Origin: an uncultured Bizionia sp. | GTDB taxonomy: Bacteria; Bacteroidota; Bacteroidia; Flavobacteriales; Flavobacteriaceae | Length of the DNA: 64,000 nt | Direction: 5' to 3' | Assembly: GCA_947496215.1 (NCBI GenBank) | Contig: CANMCF010000018.1 | Coordinates: 1-64,000, forward strand | Shown: piece after piece, positions 44,232-53,240 of the stretch | Layout: the number at the start of each line of letters is the position of its first letter | How positions within the stretch are numbered: position 1 is the first letter of the stretch | The notes under the pieces: model-generated | The model's database searches: none | Seen by the model: only the letters and a program-made list of their open reading frames with translations | Told to the model about the DNA's origin: nothing | Translations under genes and position numbers: made by a program

Positions 44232-45785
44232 ATGGATACTATACTTACCTTCTTTTCTAATATCTCTTGGTGGCTTTGGATTATAATCGTTTTGGTACTT
44301 GTTGCCATTAGAGACGTTGCACAACGCAAACATACCATAAGTCATAACTTTCCCATTGTTGGTCATATCCGCTATATGTTTGAAAGCATCGGTCCTGAGA
44401 TCCGCCAGTATTTTGTTGCCAACAATAGAGAAGAACTACCTTTTAATCGTATAGAGCGTGGTTGGATCTATGCTTCCGCCAAAAAGGAAAACAATTATGA
44501 AGGCTTTGGAACCGATCGTGACATCTATGCACATCAGCACATATTCATCAACAATGCAATGATGCCCTATCAAGTAGACAAAGCTCATCCAAATGCAATA
44601 GATCAAAACTTTTTGCCTTGTGCAAAGATAATCGGAGAATTCAAAAAACGTAAACGTCCGTATAGGCCTGCCTCGATAATCAATGTATCTGCCATGAGTT
44701 TTGGGTCCTTGTCCGCAAAGGCCGTCGAATCTTTAAACAAGGGTGTGCAGATGGCAAATGCATACCATAATACTGGAGAGGGAGGGCTGTCTCCCTACCA
44801 TAGCAATGGAGGTGATGTCGTGTTTCATTTTGGAACAGGGTATTTTGGAGTACGTTCAAAAAATGGTGGTTTTTCCATGGAAAAGATGGTAAAACTCGTT
44901 GAGGACAATCCATTTATCCGTGCCATCGAAGTTAAATTGTCGCAAGGTGCCAAACCAGGAAAAGGGGGCGTATTGCCAGGCTCCAAAATAACACCGGAAA
45001 TTGCTAAAATCCGTGGTGTGGAAGTAGGAAAGGATGTCTTGTCTCCTCCAAATCACAAAGCATTTTCAAATGTATCGGAATTAGTTGATTTTGTGGAAAG
45101 CATTGCTGAAGCCACTGGCTTGCCAGTTGGCATCAAAGCTGCCATAGGTAAACTGGATCAATGGAAGGAGTTGGCGGATATCATGGCCAAAACCGGAAAA
45201 GGCCCGGATTTCATTACTGTAGATGGTGGTGAAGGTGGTACTGGAGCTGCTCCTCCAAGTTTTGCCGATCACGTTTCCTTGCCATGGGTCTATGGTTTTT
45301 CCGACCTATACAAGCTCTTTCAGTCCAAGGGGTTAAGTGAACAGATTGTATTCATAGGTAGTGGAAAATTAGGGTTTCCTGCCAAAGCTGCCATGGCATT
45401 TGCAATGGGTGTTGACTGCATTAATGTTGCAAGGGAAGCCATGATGAGCATTGGTTGCATTCAGGCACAAGTTTGTCATACCAACAGATGCCCAAGTGGT
45501 GTCGCAACACAAAGCAAATGGCTACAAAACGGAATAGATCCAACTCTAAAATCGGTACGATTGGCTCAGTATTTCAAAACCTTCAGAAAAGAGTTTGTAG
45601 AAATCACCCATGCTGCCGGTTATGAACATCCTTGTCAATTTAAAATGAGTGACATCGAATTAAACATAGATGCCAACAAATTATCCACCGAATTGGATAA
45701 AACCTATAGTTATGAAAAAACACCTGTTCCTTTCAATGGCATGAGATCATTAAAAGATTGCCCCCACATGGGTGGGAAAGAATAA
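44232..45785 (+). CDS. FMN-binding glutamate synthase family protein
   Basis: 517 residues from the ATG at 44232. One membrane helix (WWLWIIIVLVLVAIRDVA) near the start is followed by the barrel domain of the glutamate-synthase large subunit: INVSAMSFGSLSAKAVESLN, GGVLPGSKITPEIAKIRG, FITVDGGEGGTGAAPPSFAD and IGSGKLGFPAKAAMAFAMG. The iron-sulfur cysteines CIQAQVCHTNRCP are present, suited to a [3Fe-4S] cluster. The glutamine amidotransferase domain is absent, so this is not a full GltB. Such stand-alone membrane-bound proteins are common in Bacteroidota; physiological reaction unknown. Confidence 0.9.
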   Translation: MDTILTFFSNISWWLWIIIVLVLVAIRDVAQRKHTISHNFPIVGHIRYMFESIGPEIRQYFVANNREELPFNRIERGWIYASAKKENNYEGFGTDRDIYAHQHIFINNAMMPYQVDKAHPNAIDQNFLPCAKIIGEFKKRKRPYRPASIINVSAMSFGSLSAKAVESLNKGVQMANAYHNTGEGGLSPYHSNGGDVVFHFGTGYFGVRSKNGGFSMEKMVKLVEDNPFIRAIEVKLSQGAKPGKGGVLPGSKITPEIAKIRGVEVGKDVLSPPNHKAFSNVSELVDFVESIAEATGLPVGIKAAIGKLDQWKELADIMAKTGKGPDFITVDGGEGGTGAAPPSFADHVSLPWVYGFSDLYKLFQSKGLSEQIVFIGSGKLGFPAKAAMAFAMGVDCINVAREAMMSIGCIQAQVCHTNRCPSGVATQSKWLQNGIDPTLKSVRLAQYFKTFRKEFVEITHAAGYEHPCQFKMSDIELNIDANKLSTELDKTYSYEKTPVPFNGMRSLKDCPHMGGKE

Positions 45786-45893
45786 ACAAATGGGGAGACA
45801 TAATTTAGATCGATCTCTTTAGTTTCAAACTTTTACGTTTTCTTGTACAATAAAAGAAAACAAGTTATGTTTGTTCTCTAAACCTATTTACTC

Positions 45894-46415
45894 ATGGATG
45901 CCGATAGAATCATAAACTTTTTCCTAAATGCCGTACCTGCCTTAATAACTGGTCTTGTCGCATATTTTTTCTTTAAAGAACACATTAACAACGAAGACAA
46001 AAGAAGAAACTATCTATTGAAAAAAGATATGCAAGTCACCGCAATGCCTTTGAGATTGCAAGCCTATGAGCGCATGACTTTATTCTTGGAACGTATTACC
46101 CCAAGCAAATTGTTGATTAGAGTCAAACCAGCATCGTCCGACAAGAATCAATATGAGTCCTTGCTCATAAAAAGCATAGAGCAAGAATTCGAGCACAACC
46201 TATCTCAACAGATATATATCACAGACGAATGTTGGACCATTATCAATGCTTCCAAGAATGCAACTATCCAGCTCATCAGAAAAGCTAGCATGCTTGAAAA
46301 AACCGATACAGCCAACAAACTACGCGAAGTCCTTTTGACGGAGATGATGGAAAAACAAGCTCCTAGTGACCCTGCTCTATCATACATAAAGAAAGAAGTA
46401 GGAGAAATGTGGTAA
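45894..46415 (+). CDS. Conserved membrane-anchored hypothetical protein
   Basis: 173 residues with one membrane helix near the N-terminus (FFLNAVPALITGLVAYFFF) and a polar, helical cytoplasmic part (PLRLQAYERMTLFLERITPS ... SYIKKEVGEMW). No catalytic motif. I have seen such proteins conserved across Flavobacteriaceae (unverified). It is convergent with the patatin gene, whose stop is 2 bases away (46415 and 46417), so transcripts overlap. Function unknown. Confidence 0.75.
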   Translation: MDADRIINFFLNAVPALITGLVAYFFFKEHINNEDKRRNYLLKKDMQVTAMPLRLQAYERMTLFLERITPSKLLIRVKPASSDKNQYESLLIKSIEQEFEHNLSQQIYITDECWTIINASKNATIQLIRKASMLEKTDTANKLREVLLTEMMEKQAPSDPALSYIKKEVGEMW

Positions 46416-46416
46416 T

Positions 46417-47340
46417 CTAATGTTGTTTTACCTCAACAGTTGAATTCAGGGGGAATTCCTTGTCATGTTTCTTCTGTGCATGCAAGAACCCTTCCAACCA
46501 CCATTTTTCCATTAGTTTCTTATTGAATATCAATGAATTCTCAGTGAGTTTTGTTGGTGTATAATAGATATTGAGTTTCACGTTTCTATGCTTGGCTGCC
46601 AATTTCCCTATGGCTATATCTCCTTTTTCTACTTGATCGATCAAGTGTCCAAACAAGTTTATCAACAATGAGAATGGGTTTTTCCCCAATACCTTGTTGT
46701 ATTCCAAATTTTCACTTTCCAAAACAATGGCATCTATTTCCGTAGCACCTCTTTTTATGGCTTCTCTAATGGGTATGACACACCCCAATCCCCCATCGGC
46801 ATATTCAAATCCATTTTTTTTCACCAAAGACATGAACGGGATATAATTGCATGAAATCCAAACCCATTCGCAAAACTCATCATAGTCATAATCATTTATG
46901 GACTTGTATTCTGTCCTGTTTTTGGATAGGTTGGTCACTGTGACTACCACATCTTCCTTTGTTGCCCTTATACGATCGTATTCTTCTTTGGTAAATTTTC
47001 GTTTTATGTGACGCTTTAGGTTTTTACTCTCCCCAAACGTCCTTTTCTTCCCAATGAACTGCAATACCGTATTAAAATAATTGATGGAAACATATTCCCT
47101 TCCCTTTTTCTTCTTGATCACGAATGGATTAATGCTAAAAATGGTCTTTTGGTTTACGCTAGTATAGATGTCATAGAGTTTACCTACGTCATTTGCAGCC
47201 AAATGCGGCACCAACAAACTCCCTGTTGACGTGCCCAAATACATATCGTAGTTTTTTCCTTCTTGCTCTATCAAGTATTGTGCTACTCCACCTGCAAATG
47301 CGCCTTTGCTACCGCCTCCAGATATTACCAATGCTTTCAT
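46417..47340 (-). CDS. Patatin-like phospholipase
   Basis: 307 residues. The oxyanion loop SGGGSKGAFAGGV at the N-terminus, the nucleophile elbow GTSTGS and the dyad Asp in YADGGLG together define the patatin Ser-Asp lipase fold. No signal peptide, so it acts inside the cell on membrane lipids, or as a regulator. The stop of the M1 aminopeptidase gene upstream is not reached here: the two genes run the same way with 13 bases between them, so they are probably co-transcribed. Confidence 0.92.
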   Translation of the reverse strand: MKALVISGGGSKGAFAGGVAQYLIEQEGKNYDMYLGTSTGSLLVPHLAANDVGKLYDIYTSVNQKTIFSINPFVIKKKKGREYVSINYFNTVLQFIGKKRTFGESKNLKRHIKRKFTKEEYDRIRATKEDVVVTVTNLSKNRTEYKSINDYDYDEFCEWVWISCNYIPFMSLVKKNGFEYADGGLGCVIPIREAIKRGATEIDAIVLESENLEYNKVLGKNPFSLLINLFGHLIDQVEKGDIAIGKLAAKHRNVKLNIYYTPTKLTENSLIFNKKLMEKWWLEGFLHAQKKHDKEFPLNSTVEVKQH

Positions 47341-47353
47341 GTATTGTAAGTTC

Positions 47354-49306
47354 TTATTGTTTTTGTTCTAATAGTTCTCTTGCCTTTTTCTTGAATCTCC
47401 AATTGTGATGTTTCGCAGCATCTTCAAGGTTTTTCGTACACTCTTCATTGCATGCTCTCACTCCTTTTAAAAATTGAAAGGCTTGCTCCCTAACTTCGAA
47501 ATGATACTTTGGATCCGTATAACCAGTCAGTTCCTTGAAAAAAGCTTCACTTTCTTCCGGATAGACATTGGTGACCAATGCCATAAACAACCATAATTGT
47601 CGGATGTTCCTATCATTGAACCCTATGACATCTTTAGTCAAATCCATATACTTTTTGGTGTCACTCGGAAAACTGTTGATCAAGTTGAACAAGGCAGATT
47701 CTACGGTTAAATACGATTTATCACTTAACAAGCTTTCATATTCTTCTTTGAGTTCCAATGGTACCTTAGTTAAATTCTGAGCTATTGCTTGTCGCACTTT
47801 TATGGAATTCTTGAAGTCTTCAGCTTTTATTCTATTTGGCATTTGTCCGACCACCTTTATTTTGGATTCGTCTGCAATCCAAGACGTCAAATAATCTTCG
47901 CATCTGGAAGTGTATGCTTCACAGTCTATTTGCAAATGCCCTTCTATCAGGTTGGAGTCTCCCACAAGGTGAGATTCGACCTCCTTATAGTGAAAATCTT
48001 TGTCTCTTAGCCATCTCTGCACAAATGCTGTCATTTTTTTGCCTGATGCTTCTTCAACCGCATTTATGAAGTCTTCGGTTTCCACATTTTTATACTTGTA
48101 TTTTTTCAAATAGTTCTTCACAGCTTTGTTGAAAGCTTTATTTCCAACTTTTTTCTTCAACATATGCAACACCAAAGCACCTTTCTTGTAAAAGGTCGCG
48201 CTGCTTGATTTCGGATCCAACAATGCTGTGCTTCCTCCAGCTTCATCTTGTGCCAGCAACTCTTGTGCATACTCATACAATCTCCAATAATAGTAATCTT
48301 CCCCAAATACATGCCTTTCCGCCAAAAGGGCATAAAAGGTTGCAAACCCTTCTTGTAGCCAATGGTGTGTTCCAGACTCTTCCGTGACCAAGTCCCCAAA
48401 CCACTGGTGTGCCAATTCATGTGCATTGACATTGACATAGTTCTTATCCACAAAGGCTATGCTGTCCACGACAAAGGCGTCCGAAAAAATGGTTGTACTC
48501 GTATTTTCCATTCCAGCATATAAGAAATCCCTTACTGGAACTTGCTTGTAGTTTTGCCAAGGGTAACTTACTCCTATCTCCTCCTCAAGAAAATCGAACA
48601 TCGTCTTGGTGTAACGATATGTCGGTTCTACTTTGGCAGAATCTTCAGGATAATAATACATCTCCAAAGGAATTCCACTTTTTGAAATTTCATTTTTTTT
48701 ATCATATTTACCAATTGCCAAGGCTACCAAATAGCTTGACATTGGTTGTTTCATATCGTAATGCCAAGTAGTAGCCTCTTTGCCTATATTCTTTTCTTTA
48801 AGCTTTCCATTCGCTATCACCTCATAATCATTGTCGAAGGTGACACTTAAGTCAAATTCGATTTTATCGTTCATGTCATCTATGCTCGGCAACCAATGAC
48901 TAGTGTACTTGCCTTGTCCTTGCGTCCAAACTTGGTTTTGCCCTTCATTCTCCCAACCAATGAAATACATTGTCTTTTTGGGAGTAGCTTCATACTCCAA
49001 GAATAATTCATTTTTTTTCGAAGGTTTGAAATCGCCTATTATCCATAGTTTTTCCCCATCATTGTATGTATTAACACGTTTATCATTCAATGTTATGGAA
49101 TCAAAGGTCATAGTCCTGGCATCCAAATAGATGGAATCACTCTTCTTGAGTATGTCGAATATGCAATTTACCTTACCGGAAACTCGCTTCAATTCGGGTT
49201 CTATCTCCAACTTCACACCAATAGACTTAAAATCTACGACATCAGTTTGTTGCGCCATAGTTAAAAAGCTTCCTAATAGAAAAAATACGACTAAAATATA
49301 CTTCAT
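47354..49306 (-). CDS. M1 family aminopeptidase, secreted
   Basis: 650 residues with a signal peptide (about 1-18, FFLLGSFLTMAQQ). The zinc site is complete: HELAHQWFGDL from residue 296, followed 18 residues later by the glutamate in WLQEGFATF, and the substrate-binding exopeptidase motif appears as AGMENT. C-terminal residues about 470-650 form a helical repeat domain, suggesting action on peptides in the periplasm. Contrast with the M1-like protein at 10327, which lacks these residues. Shares an operon-like arrangement with the patatin gene. Confidence 0.93.
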   Translation of the reverse strand: MKYILVVFFLLGSFLTMAQQTDVVDFKSIGVKLEIEPELKRVSGKVNCIFDILKKSDSIYLDARTMTFDSITLNDKRVNTYNDGEKLWIIGDFKPSKKNELFLEYEATPKKTMYFIGWENEGQNQVWTQGQGKYTSHWLPSIDDMNDKIEFDLSVTFDNDYEVIANGKLKEKNIGKEATTWHYDMKQPMSSYLVALAIGKYDKKNEISKSGIPLEMYYYPEDSAKVEPTYRYTKTMFDFLEEEIGVSYPWQNYKQVPVRDFLYAGMENTSTTIFSDAFVVDSIAFVDKNYVNVNAHELAHQWFGDLVTEESGTHHWLQEGFATFYALLAERHVFGEDYYYWRLYEYAQELLAQDEAGGSTALLDPKSSSATFYKKGALVLHMLKKKVGNKAFNKAVKNYLKKYKYKNVETEDFINAVEEASGKKMTAFVQRWLRDKDFHYKEVESHLVGDSNLIEGHLQIDCEAYTSRCEDYLTSWIADESKIKVVGQMPNRIKAEDFKNSIKVRQAIAQNLTKVPLELKEEYESLLSDKSYLTVESALFNLINSFPSDTKKYMDLTKDVIGFNDRNIRQLWLFMALVTNVYPEESEAFFKELTGYTDPKYHFEVREQAFQFLKGVRACNEECTKNLEDAAKHHNWRFKKKARELLEQKQ

Positions 49307-49606
49307 GGATTATACTAATCAAAGGCTAAGCCAAAATAAAGAAAAGCTTCTTATTTATACTGTTTCTTCCCTCTTAAATTTTATTAACCTTGAAACATCT
49401 AAAAATCATTTTCATTTAAACTATACTATCAGTTACCATAATAAACTCTTTTCCTCAATTAATTTAGAATCAAAATCCATGAAAAAGGCAATACGCACTC
49501 ATTTCCTCGCCATATAATAACCTTTAAACGAAATATTTACATCTTTTCTAGGATAACTCTTTAAAAAACTCCTTTTGCACAAAATTAACCCGAACAAAAA
49601 TTAAAG

Positions 49607-50371
49607 ATGAAAACATTTTTAGTACCGATTAATTCGCTTAAAGAAAAGAAAGCCACTCTTCTCTATGCCTTAGATTTCGCAAAGCAGGTAGGAGCAGAAA
49701 CCATTTACGGCTGTATTCTTTTGGGAGACCCCCAGAAAAAGGAGCATTTGAAAGAAGTGACCGATTATGCCGAAAAACTTGGCGTAACGCTTAACTTTCG
49801 CTTTATGCAAGGTAACACTTTGGATTACATTAAAGAATTTTGTGTTGACTTTGACATCGATCTCATCATTGCTCCGGCGAGAACACCAAAGACACATGAA
49901 AAATTGTATTTGGATGATTTGTCTGGTAGCATCGTCCGTAAAACGGACATGCCTGTTCTATTGATTCCTGAAGATTACAAGTACAAAGCAATCGACACCG
50001 TATTGACAGCCATAAAATCCGGAGTCGTAAAAATGGAAGATGCCTTGAAGCCCTTGGAAACTACTTTGGACGGACTAAGTGCACGTATGACCTTGTTGCA
50101 AGTTAAGACACCGTCTTTCTTGCCAGAGGATTTGATGTTTGACAAGGATTTGGCTGCCGTTACTTCCAAGTACTACTCTTCTGAAAACGCTACCTTGTTT
50201 CAAGGAGTTTTGGAATACATACACGTCGTGGAGCCGGATATGATATGCGTATTTAGACGTAAACGTGGTTTCTTCAAGAAACTATGGAGTGATACGATAC
50301 ATGACAATGGTATTAGAAAAGCCGATTTTGAAAGTAGAGTACCTTTGTTAGTTCTTAAGGGGGAGCAGTAG
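49607..50371 (+). CDS. Universal stress protein family (tandem Usp-like)
   Basis: 254 residues. The N-terminal half is a recognisable UspA domain (FLVPINSLKEKKATLLYALD; IIAPARTPKTHEKL; SGSIVRKTDMPVLLIPED). The second half is a degenerate Usp-like domain (VFRRKRGFFKKLWS, RVPLLVLKGEQ). The G-x2-G-x9-G(S/T) ATP loop is not clear in either, so nucleotide binding is uncertain. A long hairpin terminator follows. Single gene after a 300-base spacer. Confidence 0.85.
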   Translation: MKTFLVPINSLKEKKATLLYALDFAKQVGAETIYGCILLGDPQKKEHLKEVTDYAEKLGVTLNFRFMQGNTLDYIKEFCVDFDIDLIIAPARTPKTHEKLYLDDLSGSIVRKTDMPVLLIPEDYKYKAIDTVLTAIKSGVVKMEDALKPLETTLDGLSARMTLLQVKTPSFLPEDLMFDKDLAAVTSKYYSSENATLFQGVLEYIHVVEPDMICVFRRKRGFFKKLWSDTIHDNGIRKADFESRVPLLVLKGEQ

Positions 50372-50378
50372 AAGGACT

Positions 50379-50429
50379 CTCTAGAGTAAATAAAAGACCG
50401 CATACTGCGGTCTTTTATTTACTCTAGAG
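50379..50429. terminator. Very long terminator hairpin
   Basis: A perfect 24-bp stem (50379-50402 with 50406-50429) with a 3-nt loop (TAC). It contains a run of T in each arm and stands between convergent stops at 50371 and 50451. It should work in both directions. Confidence 0.85.
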
Positions 50430-50450
50430 TGCTATCCATATTAAGGCTCA

Positions 50451-51260
50451 CTAAATTAACGCTTCTGCAGTTAGATCTACAACTTCAAGCATATCATTTT
50501 TTAAAAGCTCTTTTCTTTCTTTAAAAGAAATTGTACTTAAAACATCCGCTTCTGATACACCTCTTAGGATATTATCATTAGTTTTCTGTGTGATTAAATG
50601 TCTTTTTAATCTAACACCAGAAACTCTATATGCTAATACTCCTCCGTTTAAACCATTTATATGGAAACCAACATTTTTCTTCCATTTTAAAGAAAAATCC
50701 GCATCAACCTCTGCATTGGCACCTTTTATACCGGTATCAATATTAAAAGCAATACCCCCTCCTTTTTCTCCACTATATTGAAGATAGAATTTGTCCGCAT
50801 ATACCAGCCCTCTTACAACATAAACTTTTGAAGACAATTCTCCTGCTACATATTTACTTAACAACTCTTTTCTAAAATCAGCAAAATTTTTCATATTCTG
50901 TTGTCTTAAACCAACTGCTTTCAATAACATTTCATTTGATGAAGAAAAATTAATTGATAAGCCTGCCTCTTCTACTTTAAAAAGTTCTGATAATATTGAT
51001 TCTCCTTTTAATTTTAGTGATATATTAGTTTCAGAACTCGAAATAATGTTCATATTAATTTTATTCCCTTCATTAAATTCTATATTATTAGAATCAAAAA
51101 TTGAACCATCAATAAACTCTAAGATATCATTCTTTTTTTCCAAGACATCACCTATAGACAATGTACTATCTGGGGTAGTTAATGGTATATAGTTTCTTCT
51201 ATACAGTTTAGAAATTTGTCTTTTAATTAATCTTGCTTGTTTTCTTGTTATTCCGCTCAT
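50451..51260 (-). CDS. Beta-rich protein with gasdermin-like features (tentative)
   Basis: 269 residues, no signal peptide, no cysteine. A helical N-terminus (ITRKQARLIKRQISKLYRRN) leads into YIPLTTPDSTLSIGDVL. The centre is a series of amphipathic strands: NISLKLKG, SKVYVVRGLVYADKFYLQYS, a Gly-rich turn, AEVDADFSLKWKK and GGVLAYRVSGVRLKR. The order YVV...strand...Gly-rich...LAYR-x-x-x-V recalls the gasdermin pore-forming N-domain. About 45 helical residues follow, which could correspond to the short inhibitory tail. It is the second gene of a leftward pair after a HExxH peptidase-like gene, as protease-gasdermin pairs are arranged. This is pattern resemblance only, and the palmitoylation Cys of known bacterial gasdermins is missing. 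Confidence 0.5.
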   Translation of the reverse strand: MSGITRKQARLIKRQISKLYRRNYIPLTTPDSTLSIGDVLEKKNDILEFIDGSIFDSNNIEFNEGNKINMNIISSSETNISLKLKGESILSELFKVEEAGLSINFSSSNEMLLKAVGLRQQNMKNFADFRKELLSKYVAGELSSKVYVVRGLVYADKFYLQYSGEKGGGIAFNIDTGIKGANAEVDADFSLKWKKNVGFHINGLNGGVLAYRVSGVRLKRHLITQKTNDNILRGVSEADVLSTISFKERKELLKNDMLEVVDLTAEALI

Positions 51261-51287
51261 CTTAATTTATTTTAATATTAATATCTA

Positions 51288-51821
51288 TTATAGGTCTTCA
51301 ATATTTAAATTATCTACAATTTCATAATTGATTACATTCTTAAAAAGTTTTAACTCTGACTCTATATCATTAATTTCATAACCATCAATAATTATTTCTG
51401 CTATATTACCTATAACATAAGGTGCTGTATTTTTATGTGCTCCGCAATTATGTCCAAAATCAATAATTTTATTATTGTATTTATTATCAACTGCATGTAC
51501 ATATTCATGAATTATCGTATTAGTTATAGACCCTGTATCTCTGTACAATTTTCTCTTATTTAAAAACACACAATTAGGTTTACCTTTAACAAAGTAGCCT
51601 AGTACTTTGCTGAAAATCCATTTTGGCTTGTAAACTTTCACTTCTACCTCAAGAGTGGTTGTCTTTAAAATTTCGGCAACTTCTGATGCCGTTTTTTTTG
51701 AACAATTAAATTTTTCGCACTTAGCTATTAAACTATAAAACGTATCTAAATTTAGTACATCATTTGCGTCTTCAACCGCTAATTTTATTTGCTCATAATT
51801 TCCTCTGTAATTTATTTTCAT
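51288..51821 (-). CDS. HExxH peptidase-like protein
   Basis: 177 residues, no signal peptide. The zinc motif IIHEYVHAVDN starts at His105 with Glu106 and His109, followed by DFGHNCGAH and PYVIGNIAEIII. This order (FLNKRKL ... HE-x-x-H ... H ... PY-x-IGN) matches a small peptidase-like family seen across bacteria and phages (from memory). The region KVYKPKWIFSKVLGYFVKGK before it is basic. It precedes the gasdermin-like gene by 27 bases in one leftward unit. Strongly AT-rich. A cytoplasmic protease acting on its neighbour is possible but unproven. Confidence 0.75.
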   Translation of the reverse strand: MKINYRGNYEQIKLAVEDANDVLNLDTFYSLIAKCEKFNCSKKTASEVAEILKTTTLEVEVKVYKPKWIFSKVLGYFVKGKPNCVFLNKRKLYRDTGSITNTIIHEYVHAVDNKYNNKIIDFGHNCGAHKNTAPYVIGNIAEIIIDGYEINDIESELKLFKNVINYEIVDNLNIEDL

Positions 51822-52030
51822 TTTTTAGAGTTTTAATGGTTAAACATTTTCACAACTCAAATTTCACAAATAACTTATTAGTATCAATGTGTATAAACCC
51901 GATTCTATGATAGTCTTTTCTTCAATATTCTCGTGAAAAACACCCCAATGTCCCTTTTTATTTTTTTAATTCTAAAATCACATCTAGTTTTAACTTTCAA
52001 TTAATTATTAACATTTAAAATATTTAAAAC

Positions 52031-52558
52031 ATGTCTAAGTTTATCAACACTATTACAGGAAAAGAAGAAGGGGAAATAATTCCTCAAAAGAGAGCAAAAA
52101 AGATGATAGAAGAACTTTACTGGAAAAAGTTTAAAGAAAAATATAATGCCCCCAATACAACACATAAGGAAAAAGTTGAAATAATGGCAGAAATAGTATC
52201 CATTAATTTTAGCAAAGAAATCATCAAAGAAATTATTGATAAGCCAAAATGTGAGGGTATTCGTTTTTATTTGGCTAAACGCGATGACCGCATAAATGAC
52301 ACTACACTTGTTTTAGTTGGCTATGGTGAAACGGGTAGAGATTTAACTTCTACCTGCATTGAAGGGTCTATTATACTTGACTCATACATCTCAGACACTA
52401 TTAGCGGCAATAGGACTCCTATAGTAGAAGTTGGAGGAGGAAAAAGATTAGGTGATTATTGGGATGGAACAACATTAATAGGCAACAACTCAAAAAATAA
52501 TACTGAGTATGACAAGGAAATGGAAAAATACTTTACAACATTAATGTCAACCCCATAA
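52031..52558 (+). CDS. Conserved hypothetical protein upstream of a two-component system
   Basis: 175 residues, no signal peptide or membrane helix. The part RFYLAKRDD, TTLVLVGYGETGRD looks like a compact alpha/beta domain; the C-terminal part is polar and disordered. I associate this type with a membrane protein and LuxR-type kinase-regulator genes in Bacteroidota (from memory). It starts the rightward unit at 52031-54719, with 19 bases to the next gene. AT-rich like its divergent neighbours. Function unknown. Confidence 0.7.
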   Translation: MSKFINTITGKEEGEIIPQKRAKKMIEELYWKKFKEKYNAPNTTHKEKVEIMAEIVSINFSKEIIKEIIDKPKCEGIRFYLAKRDDRINDTTLVLVGYGETGRDLTSTCIEGSIILDSYISDTISGNRTPIVEVGGGKRLGDYWDGTTLIGNNSKNNTEYDKEMEKYFTTLMSTP

Positions 52559-52577
52559 AATCATTACCTTTAAGATT

Positions 52578-53240
52578 ATGGAAGACATCCCAAGATTAAT
52601 ATATCTATCTATTTTCACCATAGCTTTTGGTTTTGGGTTGTCTATTTATAAATACAATAAAAGCCTATGGATTTTATTAGGTTTAATGGCTTTAGGCTTA
52701 TTAACAGAATATATTGTAGAGTTCAATAAACATTTAGAAAATAAAGTAAATGAAAATGTTATTTATAATATATACGTCCCTTTAGAATACATTTTTTATA
52801 CTTCATTTTTCTATTTTATTAATAGCGACAGCCTAGTAAAAAAAAGTATAAAAACTTCCATCCCCATATTCATTATCATAGTTTTCACCATATTGAATAT
52901 TTCTAATACAAATTCCAATGAACTTCAATCCTACATATATATGTTAGGAGGAGTTTTAACTATTTTTCTAAGTATATGGAGTTTATTCCTAATAAAACCA
53001 ATAAAAAATATTAAATTTATTGAACATCCTTTATTTTGGTTTTGTACTGGATTCATCATTTTTTATTCATGTATTCTCCCTTTTACATTTATACAGAATC
53101 ATTTAGAGAATATTGATAGTAAAACTTTAAAAAAGGTATCTAATATTATTCAAAAAGGTGCAAATATTATTCTCTACGCTATAATAATCATTGGGTTTAT
53201 ATGTTCCAACAGAATGCAAAAACACTCTTCTTTTCAATAG
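52578..53240 (+). CDS. Multi-pass membrane protein (about seven helices)
   Basis: 220 residues, almost entirely hydrophobic with about seven membrane helices, short loops and few charged residues. No family motif. It overlaps the histidine kinase gene by 40 bases, implying coupled translation, and is likely to serve as a sensor or membrane partner of that kinase. AT-rich (16 of 60 G+C at 52621-52680). Confidence 0.75.
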   Translation: MEDIPRLIYLSIFTIAFGFGLSIYKYNKSLWILLGLMALGLLTEYIVEFNKHLENKVNENVIYNIYVPLEYIFYTSFFYFINSDSLVKKSIKTSIPIFIIIVFTILNISNTNSNELQSYIYMLGGVLTIFLSIWSLFLIKPIKNIKFIEHPLFWFCTGFIIFYSCILPFTFIQNHLENIDSKTLKKVSNIIQKGANIILYAIIIIGFICSNRMQKHSSFQ

